From an uncultured Collinsella sp. (GTDB lineage: Bacteria > Actinomycetota > Coriobacteriia > Coriobacteriales > Coriobacteriaceae), in the NCBI GenBank assembly GCA_902490305.1, contig CABUDI010000001.1:1-64000 (forward strand): a stretch of 64,000 bases of DNA, read 5' to 3'. This document shows positions 32,683-40,686 of the stretch, one piece after another. How positions within the stretch are numbered: the first letter of the stretch is position 1; the number at the start of each line of letters is the position of its first letter. The notes below the pieces were generated by a model. The model was not told the origin of the DNA. It saw only the letters and a program-made list of their open reading frames with translations, and searched no databases. The position numbers and the translations under genes are program-made.

Positions 32683-33984
32683 ATGCAGCGACAGCTAATG
32701 GACGCACTCATCGCTTGGAAATCTAGGGCAAACCGCAAGCCCCTCCTGCTTAAGGGGGCCCGCCAGACGGGAAAAACCTGGCTTCTTAACGAATTCGCAG
32801 GCCAGCAGTATCAAAACGTCATCCGCTTTGACTTTATGCTCGAACCGGGCGCACGTTCGCTGTTCGACGGAAGCCTTGACCCCAAACGCATCATCTCCCA
32901 GATAGAGCTCCTGCGCGGCCAGACCATAACGCCGACAGACACGCTCATCATCTTCGACGAAATCCAAGAGGCACCGCGTGGCATCACCTCGCTCAAATAC
33001 TTCAACGAGCTGGCGCCGGAATACCATATCGTGGCAGCCGGCTCCTATATGGGGCTCGCGCTCCGACGCGAAAACGAGTCGTTCCCCGTCGGCAAGATCG
33101 ACCAGCTCACCATGCGCCCCATGGGGTTTGTCGAGTTCGTTCGTGCCGTCGATGGCGATCCGCTCGCAGATGCCATCCTTGCCGCAGACATGGACCTGCT
33201 GGCAAACGTTTCCGAAAAGCTCGAGCGCCTGCTCAAGGAATACCTCGTTGTCGGTGGCATGCCAGAAGTTGTCTCCGCTTTCGCCGCCTCCCACGATTTC
33301 ATCGAAGCCCGCAGGCTCCAGCAGCAAATCATCGAAGCTTACGAATCCGATTTTGGCAAGCATGCGCCAGCCCGCATCGTCGAGCGCATGAGGCTGGTTT
33401 GGAAATCCCTTCCCGGCCAGCTCGCAAAGGAAAACAAGAAGTTCGTCTACGGCGCGCTTCGTCCCGGGGCGCGCGCACGCGATTTTGAGGAAAGCCTCCA
33501 GTGGCTCATGGACTATGGAATCGTTCATAAGGTACCACGTGTTTCCGCCCTAAGAGCACCGCTCACAAGCTACGAGGATCTCTCGGGCTTCAAGCTGTTC
33601 TGCATCGACACCGGCATCCTCGGAGCACTCTCCGGCCTCACGCCAGCCATTGTTCTGAACGGGCCCGCTGTTTTTACGGAGTTCAAAGGCTCGCTGACCG
33701 AGCAATACGTCGCACAGGAGCTTTTGCTCCAAGGCAAAACTCCCGCGTATTGGTCATCTTCCTCCGGCAATGCAGAGACTGACTTTGCCATCGACCATGC
33801 GGGGACCGTGCTTCCGCTCGAGGTCAAGGCGGCAGAGAATCTCAAAGCAAAGAGCCTGAGGATTGCCTGCGAGAAGTTCAAGCTCGAGCGTTGCGTGAGA
33901 ACATCGTTAGCGGCATATAGAGACGAGGGCACGCTCGTCAACATTCCGCTCTGGGAGATTGGGCACATCGACAAGCTGGCATAG
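32683..33984 (+). CDS. AAA ATPase with DUF4143 domain (copy 2)
   Basis: A 433-aa P-loop ATPase. Walker A is KGARQTGKTW, Walker B is LIIFDEIQEAP, sensor 1 is IVAAGSYMG, and then comes FPVGKIDQLTMRPMGFVEFV. The C-terminal DUF4143 part ends in a nuclease-like trace (AETDFAIDHAGTVLPLEVKA) with the D-x-n-E-x-K spacing of restriction-like folds. AGGAGG precedes the ATG. It is distantly related to copy 1 at 4479. It is a single-gene unit between direct repeats, which hints at acquisition as a cassette. Function unknown. Confidence 0.85.
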   Translation: MQRQLMDALIAWKSRANRKPLLLKGARQTGKTWLLNEFAGQQYQNVIRFDFMLEPGARSLFDGSLDPKRIISQIELLRGQTITPTDTLIIFDEIQEAPRGITSLKYFNELAPEYHIVAAGSYMGLALRRENESFPVGKIDQLTMRPMGFVEFVRAVDGDPLADAILAADMDLLANVSEKLERLLKEYLVVGGMPEVVSAFAASHDFIEARRLQQQIIEAYESDFGKHAPARIVERMRLVWKSLPGQLAKENKKFVYGALRPGARARDFEESLQWLMDYGIVHKVPRVSALRAPLTSYEDLSGFKLFCIDTGILGALSGLTPAIVLNGPAVFTEFKGSLTEQYVAQELLLQGKTPAYWSSSSGNAETDFAIDHAGTVLPLEVKAAENLKAKSLRIACEKFKLERCVRTSLAAYRDEGTLVNIPLWEIGHIDKLA

Positions 33985-34008
33985 GCGCTGTGGAGGGGGG
34001 TACCCCGT

Positions 34009-34047
34009 AAGGAGTGTCCCAAACTGCCGGCAAAAAAGGAACGTCCC
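34009..34047. repeat. 40-bp direct repeat flanking ATPase cassette, right copy
   Basis: AAGGAGTGTCCCAAACTGCC followed by GGCA and AAGGAACGTCCC, in the same orientation as the copy at 32497-32536. It starts 24 bp after the ATPase stop codon. Confidence 0.8.
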
Positions 34048-34136
34048 TATCTACCGCATTCCCGAAGCAAGGCAACGCCGATGTTTTGGCAACGGCAGCG
34101 AGCGGGCCGCATTTGAGACAAGGTGACGTGAAACGA

Positions 34137-34241
34137 AAGGGCGCTGACCTTCTGGTCGCGCCCTTGAAGTTGAACGTCAGATTGTCCAAACGCGGCCCGC
34201 GCAGTGTCGAGCCGTTACGCGGTTTGGTAAAACCGCGTAAC
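34137..34241 (-). terminator. Terminators after lacC copy 1
   Basis: GTTACGCGGTTT/AAACCGCGTAAC (34213-34241) directly follows the minus-strand stop of lacC. A second hairpin, AAGGGCGC/GCGCCCTT, is at about 34137-34166. Together they close the lacA-lacB-lacX-lacC transcript. Confidence 0.75.
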
Positions 34242-34242
34242 T

Positions 34243-35178
34243 CTAAAGCTCCGTTACTTCAACGCTGTTGTAGACCTCGTCCCAGCGATCCATGACCAGG
34301 TGGCCGGTCTTGGGATCCATGGCGTTGAGCTTGCCGCAGGTATTGGCGGTCTTGAGCACGGTGACGTCGTCGGCATCAGCAGCAATGGCATGCGCAAAGC
34401 CGGCGATAGTCGAGTCGCCGGAACCCGTCGCGTTCACAGCCGCAATCGCGGGCGTCTTGGCGCGGAACGCGCGACCCTCATGGAAGCCCACCGAACCGGC
34501 AGCGCCCATCGAAACGACAACCCAGGGAATACCGGCAAAGCGGCCATCGACGGCGAGCGCCTCGCGCAGGGCATCGACATCATCGGTCGTAAAGGACGTA
34601 CCCAGCAGGCCGTTAATCTCGGTCAGGTTGGGCTTTACGAGCTCAGGCTTAGCGTCGGACTCCAGCGCGGCCTCCAGCGATGCACCCGAGGTGTCGAGCA
34701 GCACCTTGGCGCCCGCCTCCTCGGCGATCTTGACGAGCTCGGCATAGTAGCCGGCATCGACGCCACGCGGCAGCGAGCCCGAAAGCGTCACAACGTCCGC
34801 CTTCGCTGCAAGCTCGGCGAACTTGGCCGTGAAGGCCTCGAGCTCGGCCGGGGCGATCTGCGGGCCGCTCTCCAGCAGCTCGGTCTGATTACCCTCGTGC
34901 AGAATATTCAGGCAAATGCGCGTCTCACCGGCGATGGGCACAAAGTCATTCTTGACGCCGTCGGCATCCATAAGCTCGGCCATATAGGCACCCATGTGGC
35001 CGCCGAGCAGACCGGTCGCGAGCACATCGTCGCCCAACTGCAGCAGCACACGGCTCACGTTGAGGCCCTTGCCGCCAGCGGTCTTTTCGGGCGTCACACG
35101 GTTAACATCGTCGATGATCAGCTTGTCGAGCTGATAGCGCGTATCGATCGACGGGTTCATGGTAACGGTCAGAATCAT
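34243..35178 (-). CDS. lacC: Tagatose-6-phosphate kinase (copy 1)
   Basis: A 311-aa PfkB-family kinase that phosphorylates tagatose-6-phosphate to tagatose-1,6-bisphosphate. The N-terminal signature is VTMNPSIDTRYQLD and TAGGKGLNVSRVL; the C-terminal ATP/anion-hole signature is NATGSGDSTIAGFA. The Ser replaces the Ala more often found in the GAGD motif. CAGGAG precedes ATG 35178. It is the last gene of lacA-lacB-lacX-lacC. A paralogue with nearly the same sequence lies at 58815. 1-Phosphofructokinases share the fold, but the lacAB neighbours settle the call. Confidence 0.9.
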   Translation of the reverse strand: MILTVTMNPSIDTRYQLDKLIIDDVNRVTPEKTAGGKGLNVSRVLLQLGDDVLATGLLGGHMGAYMAELMDADGVKNDFVPIAGETRICLNILHEGNQTELLESGPQIAPAELEAFTAKFAELAAKADVVTLSGSLPRGVDAGYYAELVKIAEEAGAKVLLDTSGASLEAALESDAKPELVKPNLTEINGLLGTSFTTDDVDALREALAVDGRFAGIPWVVVSMGAAGSVGFHEGRAFRAKTPAIAAVNATGSGDSTIAGFAHAIAADADDVTVLKTANTCGKLNAMDPKTGHLVMDRWDEVYNSVEVTEL

Positions 35179-35234
35179 ATTGAACTCCTGTTTCCGGGGC
35201 ACGACACGCGCAGCCCCAAACATACGATAGCTCG

Positions 35235-36116
35235 TTAAAGGATCTCGATCTCAAAGCCGCGGGTGACGGTCTCCCCCGGCTTGGCCACCAGGCAGCCGCG
35301 CTTGTGCTCCAGAATATCGTCCTCGTCGGAGCAGGTGGACAGGCCGCCCCACGGTTCCACGGCCACAAAGTCGCCCTCGGGCTTGCTCCACACAATCAGG
35401 TACGGCATATCGGGGAACGTCAGGCGCACGCCCTTGTCCTCGGTCTTCTTGGTCAGCGTAACCACGCGGCTCTCGAGCACGTCAAAGATGGTCTCCGCGA
35501 AGTCAAAGAGTTCGTGGGTCAGCGGCAGGTCATGGCCAACCATCGGGTTCTTGCTGCGATGCTCAACATCAATCAGGCCCGTCGAGGGAACGGCAGTACA
35601 GAGCTCGGCGGCCTCGCGCTGCTCAAAACGGAGCTCGTAGTCGTCATAGGACTCGCCCTCGTCAAGCGGGCACTTAAAGCCAGGGTGACCGCCCACAAAG
35701 AACGGCATGTCCTCGGTGCCCTCATTGGTCACCTCGTACGACACGGCCACCTTTTCCGCATCGATCGTGTAACGAGCAACGATCTTAAACGGATACGGGT
35801 ACTGCTCGAGCAACTCGGCATGGTCGGCAGAGCTTAGGCTCAGCGCGACCATGTTGTCGCCCTGCTCCTCGAGCTTCCACTCCTGTTTGCGAGCAAAGCC
35901 GTGACGGGCAAGCTTGACCTCGCGGCCGCCCATGGTCATTGCGCGACCGTCACGAAGGCCGCCGCAGATCGGGAAACAAATGGGTGCCTGGCCCGACCAG
36001 ACCGCCGGGTCACCCTGCCACAGGTACTCACGGCCGTTGGCCGTAATAGAAGTGAACGATCCGCCAGCCGTGCTCAACGCAATGCGGACAGAGCCGTTAT
36101 CAAGAACAAACTCCAT
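35235..36116 (-). CDS. lacX: Aldose 1-epimerase family protein (LacX-like, copy 1)
   Basis: A 293-aa galactose-mutarotase-fold protein. STAGGSFTSITANGREYLWQ near the start, FARKQEWKL, FVGGHPGFKCPLDEGES and YLIVWSKPEGDFVAVEPWGG mark the LacX branch, which sits in the lac operons of lactic acid bacteria. It presumably interconverts anomers of a galactose- or tagatose-phosphate, though the reaction is not firmly established. ATG 36116 follows AGGGAAGG. It lies between lacB and lacC. A close paralogue is next to lacC copy 2 at 59810. Confidence 0.87.
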   Translation of the reverse strand: MEFVLDNGSVRIALSTAGGSFTSITANGREYLWQGDPAVWSGQAPICFPICGGLRDGRAMTMGGREVKLARHGFARKQEWKLEEQGDNMVALSLSSADHAELLEQYPYPFKIVARYTIDAEKVAVSYEVTNEGTEDMPFFVGGHPGFKCPLDEGESYDDYELRFEQREAAELCTAVPSTGLIDVEHRSKNPMVGHDLPLTHELFDFAETIFDVLESRVVTLTKKTEDKGVRLTFPDMPYLIVWSKPEGDFVAVEPWGGLSTCSDEDDILEHKRGCLVAKPGETVTRGFEIEIL

Positions 36117-36235
36117 AGGAGCCTTCCCTTTCGTACGCCAGCCCGCCAAGTCAGTGGGGCTGATAGAAAACCGGCCCGCGCCCCCTCACAGAAACGCGAG
36201 CCGTCAACGGACTAGTTAATTACGCCGGATACCCG

Positions 36236-36760
36236 CTAATCATGGTATTCGCCGCGGTCCCACTTCTCGAGGAACTCGTCAAAGAAGTGCGGGTCAGCCT
36301 GAGCCTCGGCGTCGGCCTTATTGCAGGCATCGATCTTGGCGATCAGGGCATCGTGCTCGGGGGTCTTGTCGTAGGGCTCCTCCAGGAAGGCAAGCATGAT
36401 ATCGGCCATCAGGAACTCGCCGGTGATCTTGCCGCCAAAGCCCACGATGTTGGCGTTGAGCTCGCGACGGGCATACAGGGCAGAGGTCATGTCGCGAACC
36501 AGGGCGCAGCGGGCGCCGGGAACCTTGTTGACGGCGTTGGTGATGCCGATGCCGGTGCCGCACAGGGCCACGCCAAAGTCGGCCTTGCCGCTGGCAACAG
36601 CCTCGCCCACAGCCTTACCGTAGATGGGATAGTGCGTACGGGTGTGGCTGTAGGTGCCGCAGTCGAGCACCTTGTAGCCAGCCTGCTCCAGGCGGTCGGC
36701 CAGATAGATCTTCTCGTCCGTAACGATATGGTCGCAACCGATTGCGATGGTCTTCTTCAT
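36236..36760 (-). CDS. lacB: Galactose-6-phosphate isomerase subunit LacB
   Basis: A 174-aa RpiB/LacAB-family subunit. With LacA it forms the isomerase that turns galactose-6-phosphate into tagatose-6-phosphate. It shows the family start IAIGCDHIVTDEKIYLADRL, the active-site segment GVALCGTGIGITNAVNKVPG and the arginine-rich ALVRDMTSALYARRELNAN. The long C-terminal extension (NKADAEAQADPHFFDEFLEK) is typical for LacB. AAAGGACG precedes the ATG. It follows lacA after 63 bp. Confidence 0.95.
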   Translation of the reverse strand: MKKTIAIGCDHIVTDEKIYLADRLEQAGYKVLDCGTYSHTRTHYPIYGKAVGEAVASGKADFGVALCGTGIGITNAVNKVPGARCALVRDMTSALYARRELNANIVGFGGKITGEFLMADIMLAFLEEPYDKTPEHDALIAKIDACNKADAEAQADPHFFDEFLEKWDRGEYHD

Positions 36761-36823
36761 CAGAACGTCCTTTCGTCTGAATTCACAAGTTGAGGTAGAA
36801 GTTCGAGTTCTCGGTGGCTCTCG

Positions 36824-37252
36824 TTAGGCCATCTTGTTGAGCATGTCGACACGGATCTGGTGACGGCCGCCGGCGTACTGGGCGCGCAGGAACTCGCGGG
36901 CGATCTTCTTGGCGACCTCGGTGCCCACAACGCCCGGGCCCATGGTGACCATGCGCGAGCCGTTGTGCTCGCGGGTCATGTAAGCGGAACGCTCGTCGGA
37001 AATGTTGGCGACGACCATGCCCTTGATCTTGACGGCGGCCATATAGGAGCCGACGCCGTACTTATCGAATGCGAAGCCCTGGGAATCCTTGTGCTCCAGC
37101 AGGTCCTTGGCAACGGCGGTCGCGGAATCGACAAAGTCCGCGGCAGGGGTCTCGGAATAGTCGACGACCTCGTGACCGTCGACGATGAGCATCTCCTTGA
37201 TGGACTCCTTCATCGACATACCGTCGGCATCGGAAGCGATTACAACCCTCAT
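36824..37252 (-). CDS. lacA: Galactose-6-phosphate isomerase subunit LacA
   Basis: A 142-aa LacA subunit: VIASDADGMSMKESIKEMLI at the N-terminus, then GVGSYMAAVKIKGMVVANIS in place of the catalytic Cys loop of LacB, as is normal for LacA, and MVTMGPGVVGTEVAKKIARE. AAGGAGG precedes the ATG. First gene of lacA-lacB-lacX-lacC. Its upstream region carries sites like those in front of lacF (39110) and of the DeoR gene at 54946. Confidence 0.95.
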   Translation of the reverse strand: MRVVIASDADGMSMKESIKEMLIVDGHEVVDYSETPAADFVDSATAVAKDLLEHKDSQGFAFDKYGVGSYMAAVKIKGMVVANISDERSAYMTREHNGSRMVTMGPGVVGTEVAKKIAREFLRAQYAGGRHQIRVDMLNKMA

Positions 37253-37559
37253 GACATCCTCCTTGAGAGATACGCAGGTGCGTAGTTTCTGTTTGGAAGT
37301 GTTGAATCGCGTTCAGGTCCGGGCATCTGAATGTGCGGTTCTTCACTGTTCATGTTTATTTGAACACATTCGAACAGTAACTGCAACTACTATTTGTTTG
37401 TCTTTGTTCTTTTTTGAACAAATACCGTTCGCGGATGATTGCTGACCGTTTGGGCGTAGCAGACATCGAGTCGCCATGGACCAAGCACACAAAAGGCGGC
37501 CGAGATGCGTCTCGACCGCCTATTCAGCTGACTTATATTGCGCCACGAGAGCTCTGCGG
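37253..37559. promoter_or_regulatory. lac operon promoter region
   Basis: Contains TGTTCA/TGAACA (37347-37366), CATTCGAACAGTAA (37368-37380), the palindrome TTTGTTC/GAACAAA (37403-37422) and a CCGTTCGCGG motif (37426-37435). The first three match the LacR-type sites discussed in the findings. The hairpin at 37494-37524 is the terminator of the next minus-strand gene. No gene is present. Confidence 0.65.
37494..37524 (-). terminator. Terminator after membrane protein gene
   Basis: AGGCGGTCGAGACG and CTCGGCCGCCT arms pair on the minus strand and are followed by a T run (TTTTG). It lies 36 bp past the stop of the membrane protein gene. Confidence 0.8.
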
Positions 37560-38573
37560 CTACTCGGACTGTCCGCTCTTCTTGGCGTGCTTGGACGGAG
37601 CGTTCAGAAAACGGCCCGTCAGGTAGTTCGCGGGACCGGAGATATCAATCCCTAGCAGGGTATGGCCCAGCCACAGAAACGCCACGAGCACCAGCAGCGG
37701 GATGACGCACGAGGTCACGATCATCACGATGACGCCTTCGATCAGATCGGTCACCTGCTGCACGATCTCGTCGGTCATCTGCTTGGCGCCTCTGGTCACC
37801 GTCGTAACAAGACCCGAGGCACCGTCGGCAAGCTGCTCAAGCACATTCTTGGACTCCGTAGCCTTGGACTTTTTCTTGCTTGTTTTGGAGCTGGCATCGG
37901 TCGATTTCTCCGAAGCGTCCTCTGCCTTTTGCTCGGCCTGCTCAATGCTGACACGATATGTCTCGTCGACCTTTTGCGAAACCCACACGCTCGCAGGCAC
38001 CAACGCCATGCCGATCATGGCAACCACCAGCACGCGTGTTGCCACGCGGCGAAGGACGGCGCTGGTGCTCCAGCGTCCGTGAATGCCAAGCGACACCGCG
38101 AAGAGTACGAGCGAGAACGGGATCAGGATGCCCAGCCCGACCGACCATAATATAGTGAGCAGGTATTTCTCAAGGTACAGCACGGCAAGCACGATGCCCA
38201 AGTTACCCGAAAGCTGCGCGAGCTGCTCGGCAACCGGCGTTCCCGTATCACCCGGCAGCGCGGTAATGCCCGCAGACAGCGCCACGCACGAGGTCGTGAG
38301 CGCCAAAACATTGCCCTTCTTTTGGTCGATGACCTCGATGGTGGAGTCCCAAGTTTTGGTATCGGCAAAATGCGGACGAGCTACAAAGCCCGACAGCAGC
38401 GCCAGCACCACGAGCGCGACGATAAAGCCAATCTGCAGCTTTTTGTTTGCACACACGACATCGCTCACGCTGGGTTGCAGCTCAACCACTGTCGTTTGCT
38501 CGGTAACCTGAACCGGGCGCCCGTGAGCCATCTCGTGCGCGTCCTTCTTTTGAATCGATCCATTGTCCGGCAT
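37560..38573 (-). CDS. Uncharacterised multi-pass membrane protein
   Basis: A 337-aa protein of unknown function. An N-terminal cytoplasmic segment of about 45 residues is followed by a membrane helix (LQIGFIVALVVLALLSGFVA), a loop, two or three helices around residues 120-210, a charged Ser/Lys/Glu-rich stretch (about 220-245, SSKTSKKKSKATESK, likely coiled or disordered) and a final helix pair (VIVMIVTSCVIPLLVLVAFL). No catalytic motif is recognised. GAGGAGG supports the ATG. It sits between lacA and lacF as its own unit with a terminator behind it. I do not recognise the family. Confidence 0.75.
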   Translation of the reverse strand: MPDNGSIQKKDAHEMAHGRPVQVTEQTTVVELQPSVSDVVCANKKLQIGFIVALVVLALLSGFVARPHFADTKTWDSTIEVIDQKKGNVLALTTSCVALSAGITALPGDTGTPVAEQLAQLSGNLGIVLAVLYLEKYLLTILWSVGLGILIPFSLVLFAVSLGIHGRWSTSAVLRRVATRVLVVAMIGMALVPASVWVSQKVDETYRVSIEQAEQKAEDASEKSTDASSKTSKKKSKATESKNVLEQLADGASGLVTTVTRGAKQMTDEIVQQVTDLIEGVIVMIVTSCVIPLLVLVAFLWLGHTLLGIDISGPANYLTGRFLNAPSKHAKKSGQSE

Positions 38574-38665
38574 TTGGATACCTCCTCATTCCGGCGTGTA
38601 ATGCAGGGGAAGTATACCCACCAAGCGAAAAACCGAACGGCAGAGCCGGCGTTCGACCCAAGAGT

Positions 38666-38706
38666 GTCCCCGACGACTAGTCATTTAAGAACGTCCCCAA
38701 TGACTA
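38666..38706. repeat. Palindromic repeat, GGGGACGTTC family
   Basis: GTCCCCGACGACTAGTCATT then TAAGAACGTCCCCAATGACTA, matching the copies at 128-183 and 57036-57232. It lies between the membrane protein start and the lacF terminator. Confidence 0.75.
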
Positions 38707-38710
38707 GGTA

Positions 38711-38744
38711 AAAAACCCTGCCGCGGGGTTGCGGCAGGGCTTTT
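38711..38744 (-). terminator. Terminator after lacF
   Basis: CCCTGCCGC and GCGGCAGGG pair around a short loop. On the minus strand the stem is followed by TTTTTTACC. Confidence 0.85.
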
Positions 38745-38771
38745 GGAAGGGGACTTGGTTGTGAGAGTTCG

Positions 38772-39110
38772 TTAGGCGAGCTTGGCCTCGAGCTCGGCAA
38801 TGCGCTTGTAGGCATCGATGGTAAAGCGGGTCTGCTTCTCCAGGATCATGGTGGTCATGAGGGTGTCCTGAGCGTGAGCCATGATGAAGGTCATCTCCAT
38901 CTCGCCGCCGCCGGCCTCCTGCGAAAGCAGCTTGGTCTGCGTGTCGTGGGCACCGATGAGCGCGTCGCTGGCATCCTTGTGCAGTTGCTCGGCCTTCTCA
39001 AAGTCACCCTCGCGGGCAGCATCGAGTGCTGCGAGCAGGTCGGTCTGGGCATCACCCGCGTATGCGACGATCTCGAATCCAACCATCGAGATTTCTTCTT
39101 TGGTTGCCAT
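38772..39110 (-). CDS. lacF: PTS lactose/cellobiose-type EIIA (LacF)
   Basis: A 112-aa soluble helical phosphocarrier of the lactose/chitobiose PTS family. It takes phosphate from HPr on a histidine, His79 in MTFIMAHAQDTLMT, and passes it to the cysteine of EIIB. The nearby Asp82 matches the metal-coordinating residue of the LacF trimer. AAAGGAA precedes the ATG. It is the only EIIA of this type in the window although three EIICB proteins lie within 12 kb, so it probably serves them all. LacR-type sites lie upstream. Confidence 0.93.
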   Translation of the reverse strand: MATKEEISMVGFEIVAYAGDAQTDLLAALDAAREGDFEKAEQLHKDASDALIGAHDTQTKLLSQEAGGGEMEMTFIMAHAQDTLMTTMILEKQTRFTIDAYKRIAELEAKLA

Positions 39111-39324
39111 ATTGCGTTCCTTTCACATATGAACCAATGGAGAGCATCGCGTCCGGGCATACGCGCTGCGTTGTGTATGCCAGAAACATTAACATTCAAA
39201 CAAAAAAGAACAATCCAAAACGCAATATCAGACTATGAACGGTCGATTTTCACCCGTGAACGGTTTTTAAACCATTTCGAACAATATCAAACACATAGAA
39301 GCGAGACCTAAACAGGTCCGCACC
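39111..39324. promoter_or_regulatory. lacF promoter region
   Basis: Contains CATTCAAACA-N5-GAACAA (39193-39213), CATTTCGAACAATAT (about 39272-39286), and two inverted CCGTTCAC-type motifs (GAACGGTC at 39238-39244, CCGTGAACGG at 39254-39263). The first two match lacA and DeoR promoter sites. Confidence 0.6.
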
Positions 39325-40329
39325 CTAGCGCAGATTGCGTACCGTATCGCCCTCGATGAGCACGCCTGGGATCAGCATGTGCTCCACATCAGATGTGACG
39401 TCCTCGGCGCCGGCAATCTTGTCGACCGCCCACATGCCAACGCGTTTGTTATCAAAGCGTACCGTAGTCAGGCGGCGATCGGGCACGATATCGCCCAAGC
39501 TATCGTCAACGCCCACCACGCTCACGTCCTCGGGCACGCGCCTCCCGCGCGACTCGAGCCCGCGAATGCAGCCATAGGCCATAGCATCGTTCGAAGCATA
39601 GACGGCCGTGCAGCTCGGATCGTCCGCCAGAGCCTGACCGGCGGCATATCCGCTCTGCGCCGTCCAGTCACCGCGGATAAGCCTCGGCGGCTCGATGCCA
39701 TGCGCACGCAGGGTCTCGCGCCAGCCTTCCTCGCGCTGCATGCCCGAAAGCGAGCGCTCGGGACACGAGATAAAGTGCACGGTCTTGTGCCCCTGCCCCA
39801 GCAAGTACTCGACCACCTGGCGCGAGCAATCGAACTGGTCGTTATCGACCGTAGAGCACAGCGGGTGCTCCAACATCGTAACGAGCACCGTCTGCATGCC
39901 GGGCAGCGGCTCGAAGGTTCCAAAGTCCGCCGGCATGCGGTTCATAATCACGACCATACCGTCCACCGGCAGTGCGCTCATACGCGACGATGCACTCTCG
40001 AGGGTATACGGATGCCCATCTACTTTAGTGAGGGTGATGGCGTAGCCGTGTTTGTCGGCGGCGGCGGCAAAGCCCTCCATACGGTCGAGGTTGCCGGTGC
40101 CGGTAATGTTGAACATGGCGACGCCGACGGTCTTAAACTTACCGCGGCGCAGCGATCGACCGGCAAAATTGGGGCGATACCCCAGCTCGCGCATGGCGGC
40201 ACGCACGCGCTCCTTGGTCTCTGGGCGCACGCTGGGCGAATCGTGCACCGTACGCGAGACTGTCTGCTCCGAGACGCCCGCGAGACGCGCCACATCCTTA
40301 ACGGAAACCGATTTTTTAACAGCGGCCAT
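39325..40329 (-). CDS. LacI-family repressor of PTS cassette 1 (LacI-2)
   Basis: A 334-aa LacI/GalR repressor. The helix-turn-helix reads VSVKDVARLAGVSEQTVSRT with Glu-Gln at the base-reading positions. The effector domain includes GMVVIMNRMPADFGTFEPLP and VVGVDDSLGDIVPDRRLTTV. The start ATG at 40329 has only a weak ribosome binding site. It is divergent from the EIICB gene at 40687. Two operators of the ATGGCAACGTTAACAT type lie in the gap, so it most likely represses the PTS/glycosidase pair. Confidence 0.87.
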   Translation of the reverse strand: MAAVKKSVSVKDVARLAGVSEQTVSRTVHDSPSVRPETKERVRAAMRELGYRPNFAGRSLRRGKFKTVGVAMFNITGTGNLDRMEGFAAAADKHGYAITLTKVDGHPYTLESASSRMSALPVDGMVVIMNRMPADFGTFEPLPGMQTVLVTMLEHPLCSTVDNDQFDCSRQVVEYLLGQGHKTVHFISCPERSLSGMQREEGWRETLRAHGIEPPRLIRGDWTAQSGYAAGQALADDPSCTAVYASNDAMAYGCIRGLESRGRRVPEDVSVVGVDDSLGDIVPDRRLTTVRFDNKRVGMWAVDKIAGAEDVTSDVEHMLIPGVLIEGDTVRNLR

Positions 40330-40686
40330 AGGTCGATCTTTCTATGTCGACGATGCCATTGGTGGCACCCTACGCAGTCATTTTTAACGCCTTCAAGTAT
40401 ATCCAACGCCTCCCCCACCATACGCTCACCACCCAAAACCTACCGTTCACCGACATTTTTGCTTCCCCAAACGGCTTTTGGCGCCCAAATGTTAACGTTG
40501 CCATTGAGCAAACACAGAGCCACCGGGCGGCTCAAACGTTTACGCATAGGGAATCGACGGTTCGCAGGCACAGGAACCACCGGTTCGCGTCTTTTTTTGT
40601 GTCGCAAAATGGCAACGTCAACATTTTGGCAACCGAACGCCAAAAGCTGCCATCGTTGTTAACCCACCGACTCTTAGGAGCATTGC
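40330..40686. promoter_or_regulatory. LacI-2/PTS-1 control region
   Basis: Two LacI-type operators: 40488-40505 (reverse complement ATGGCAACGTTAACAT) and 40606-40627 (ATGGCAACGTCAACAT inside). A CCGTTCACCG motif is at 40443-40452. AGGAG for the EIICB gene is at the right end. No gene is present. Confidence 0.75.
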
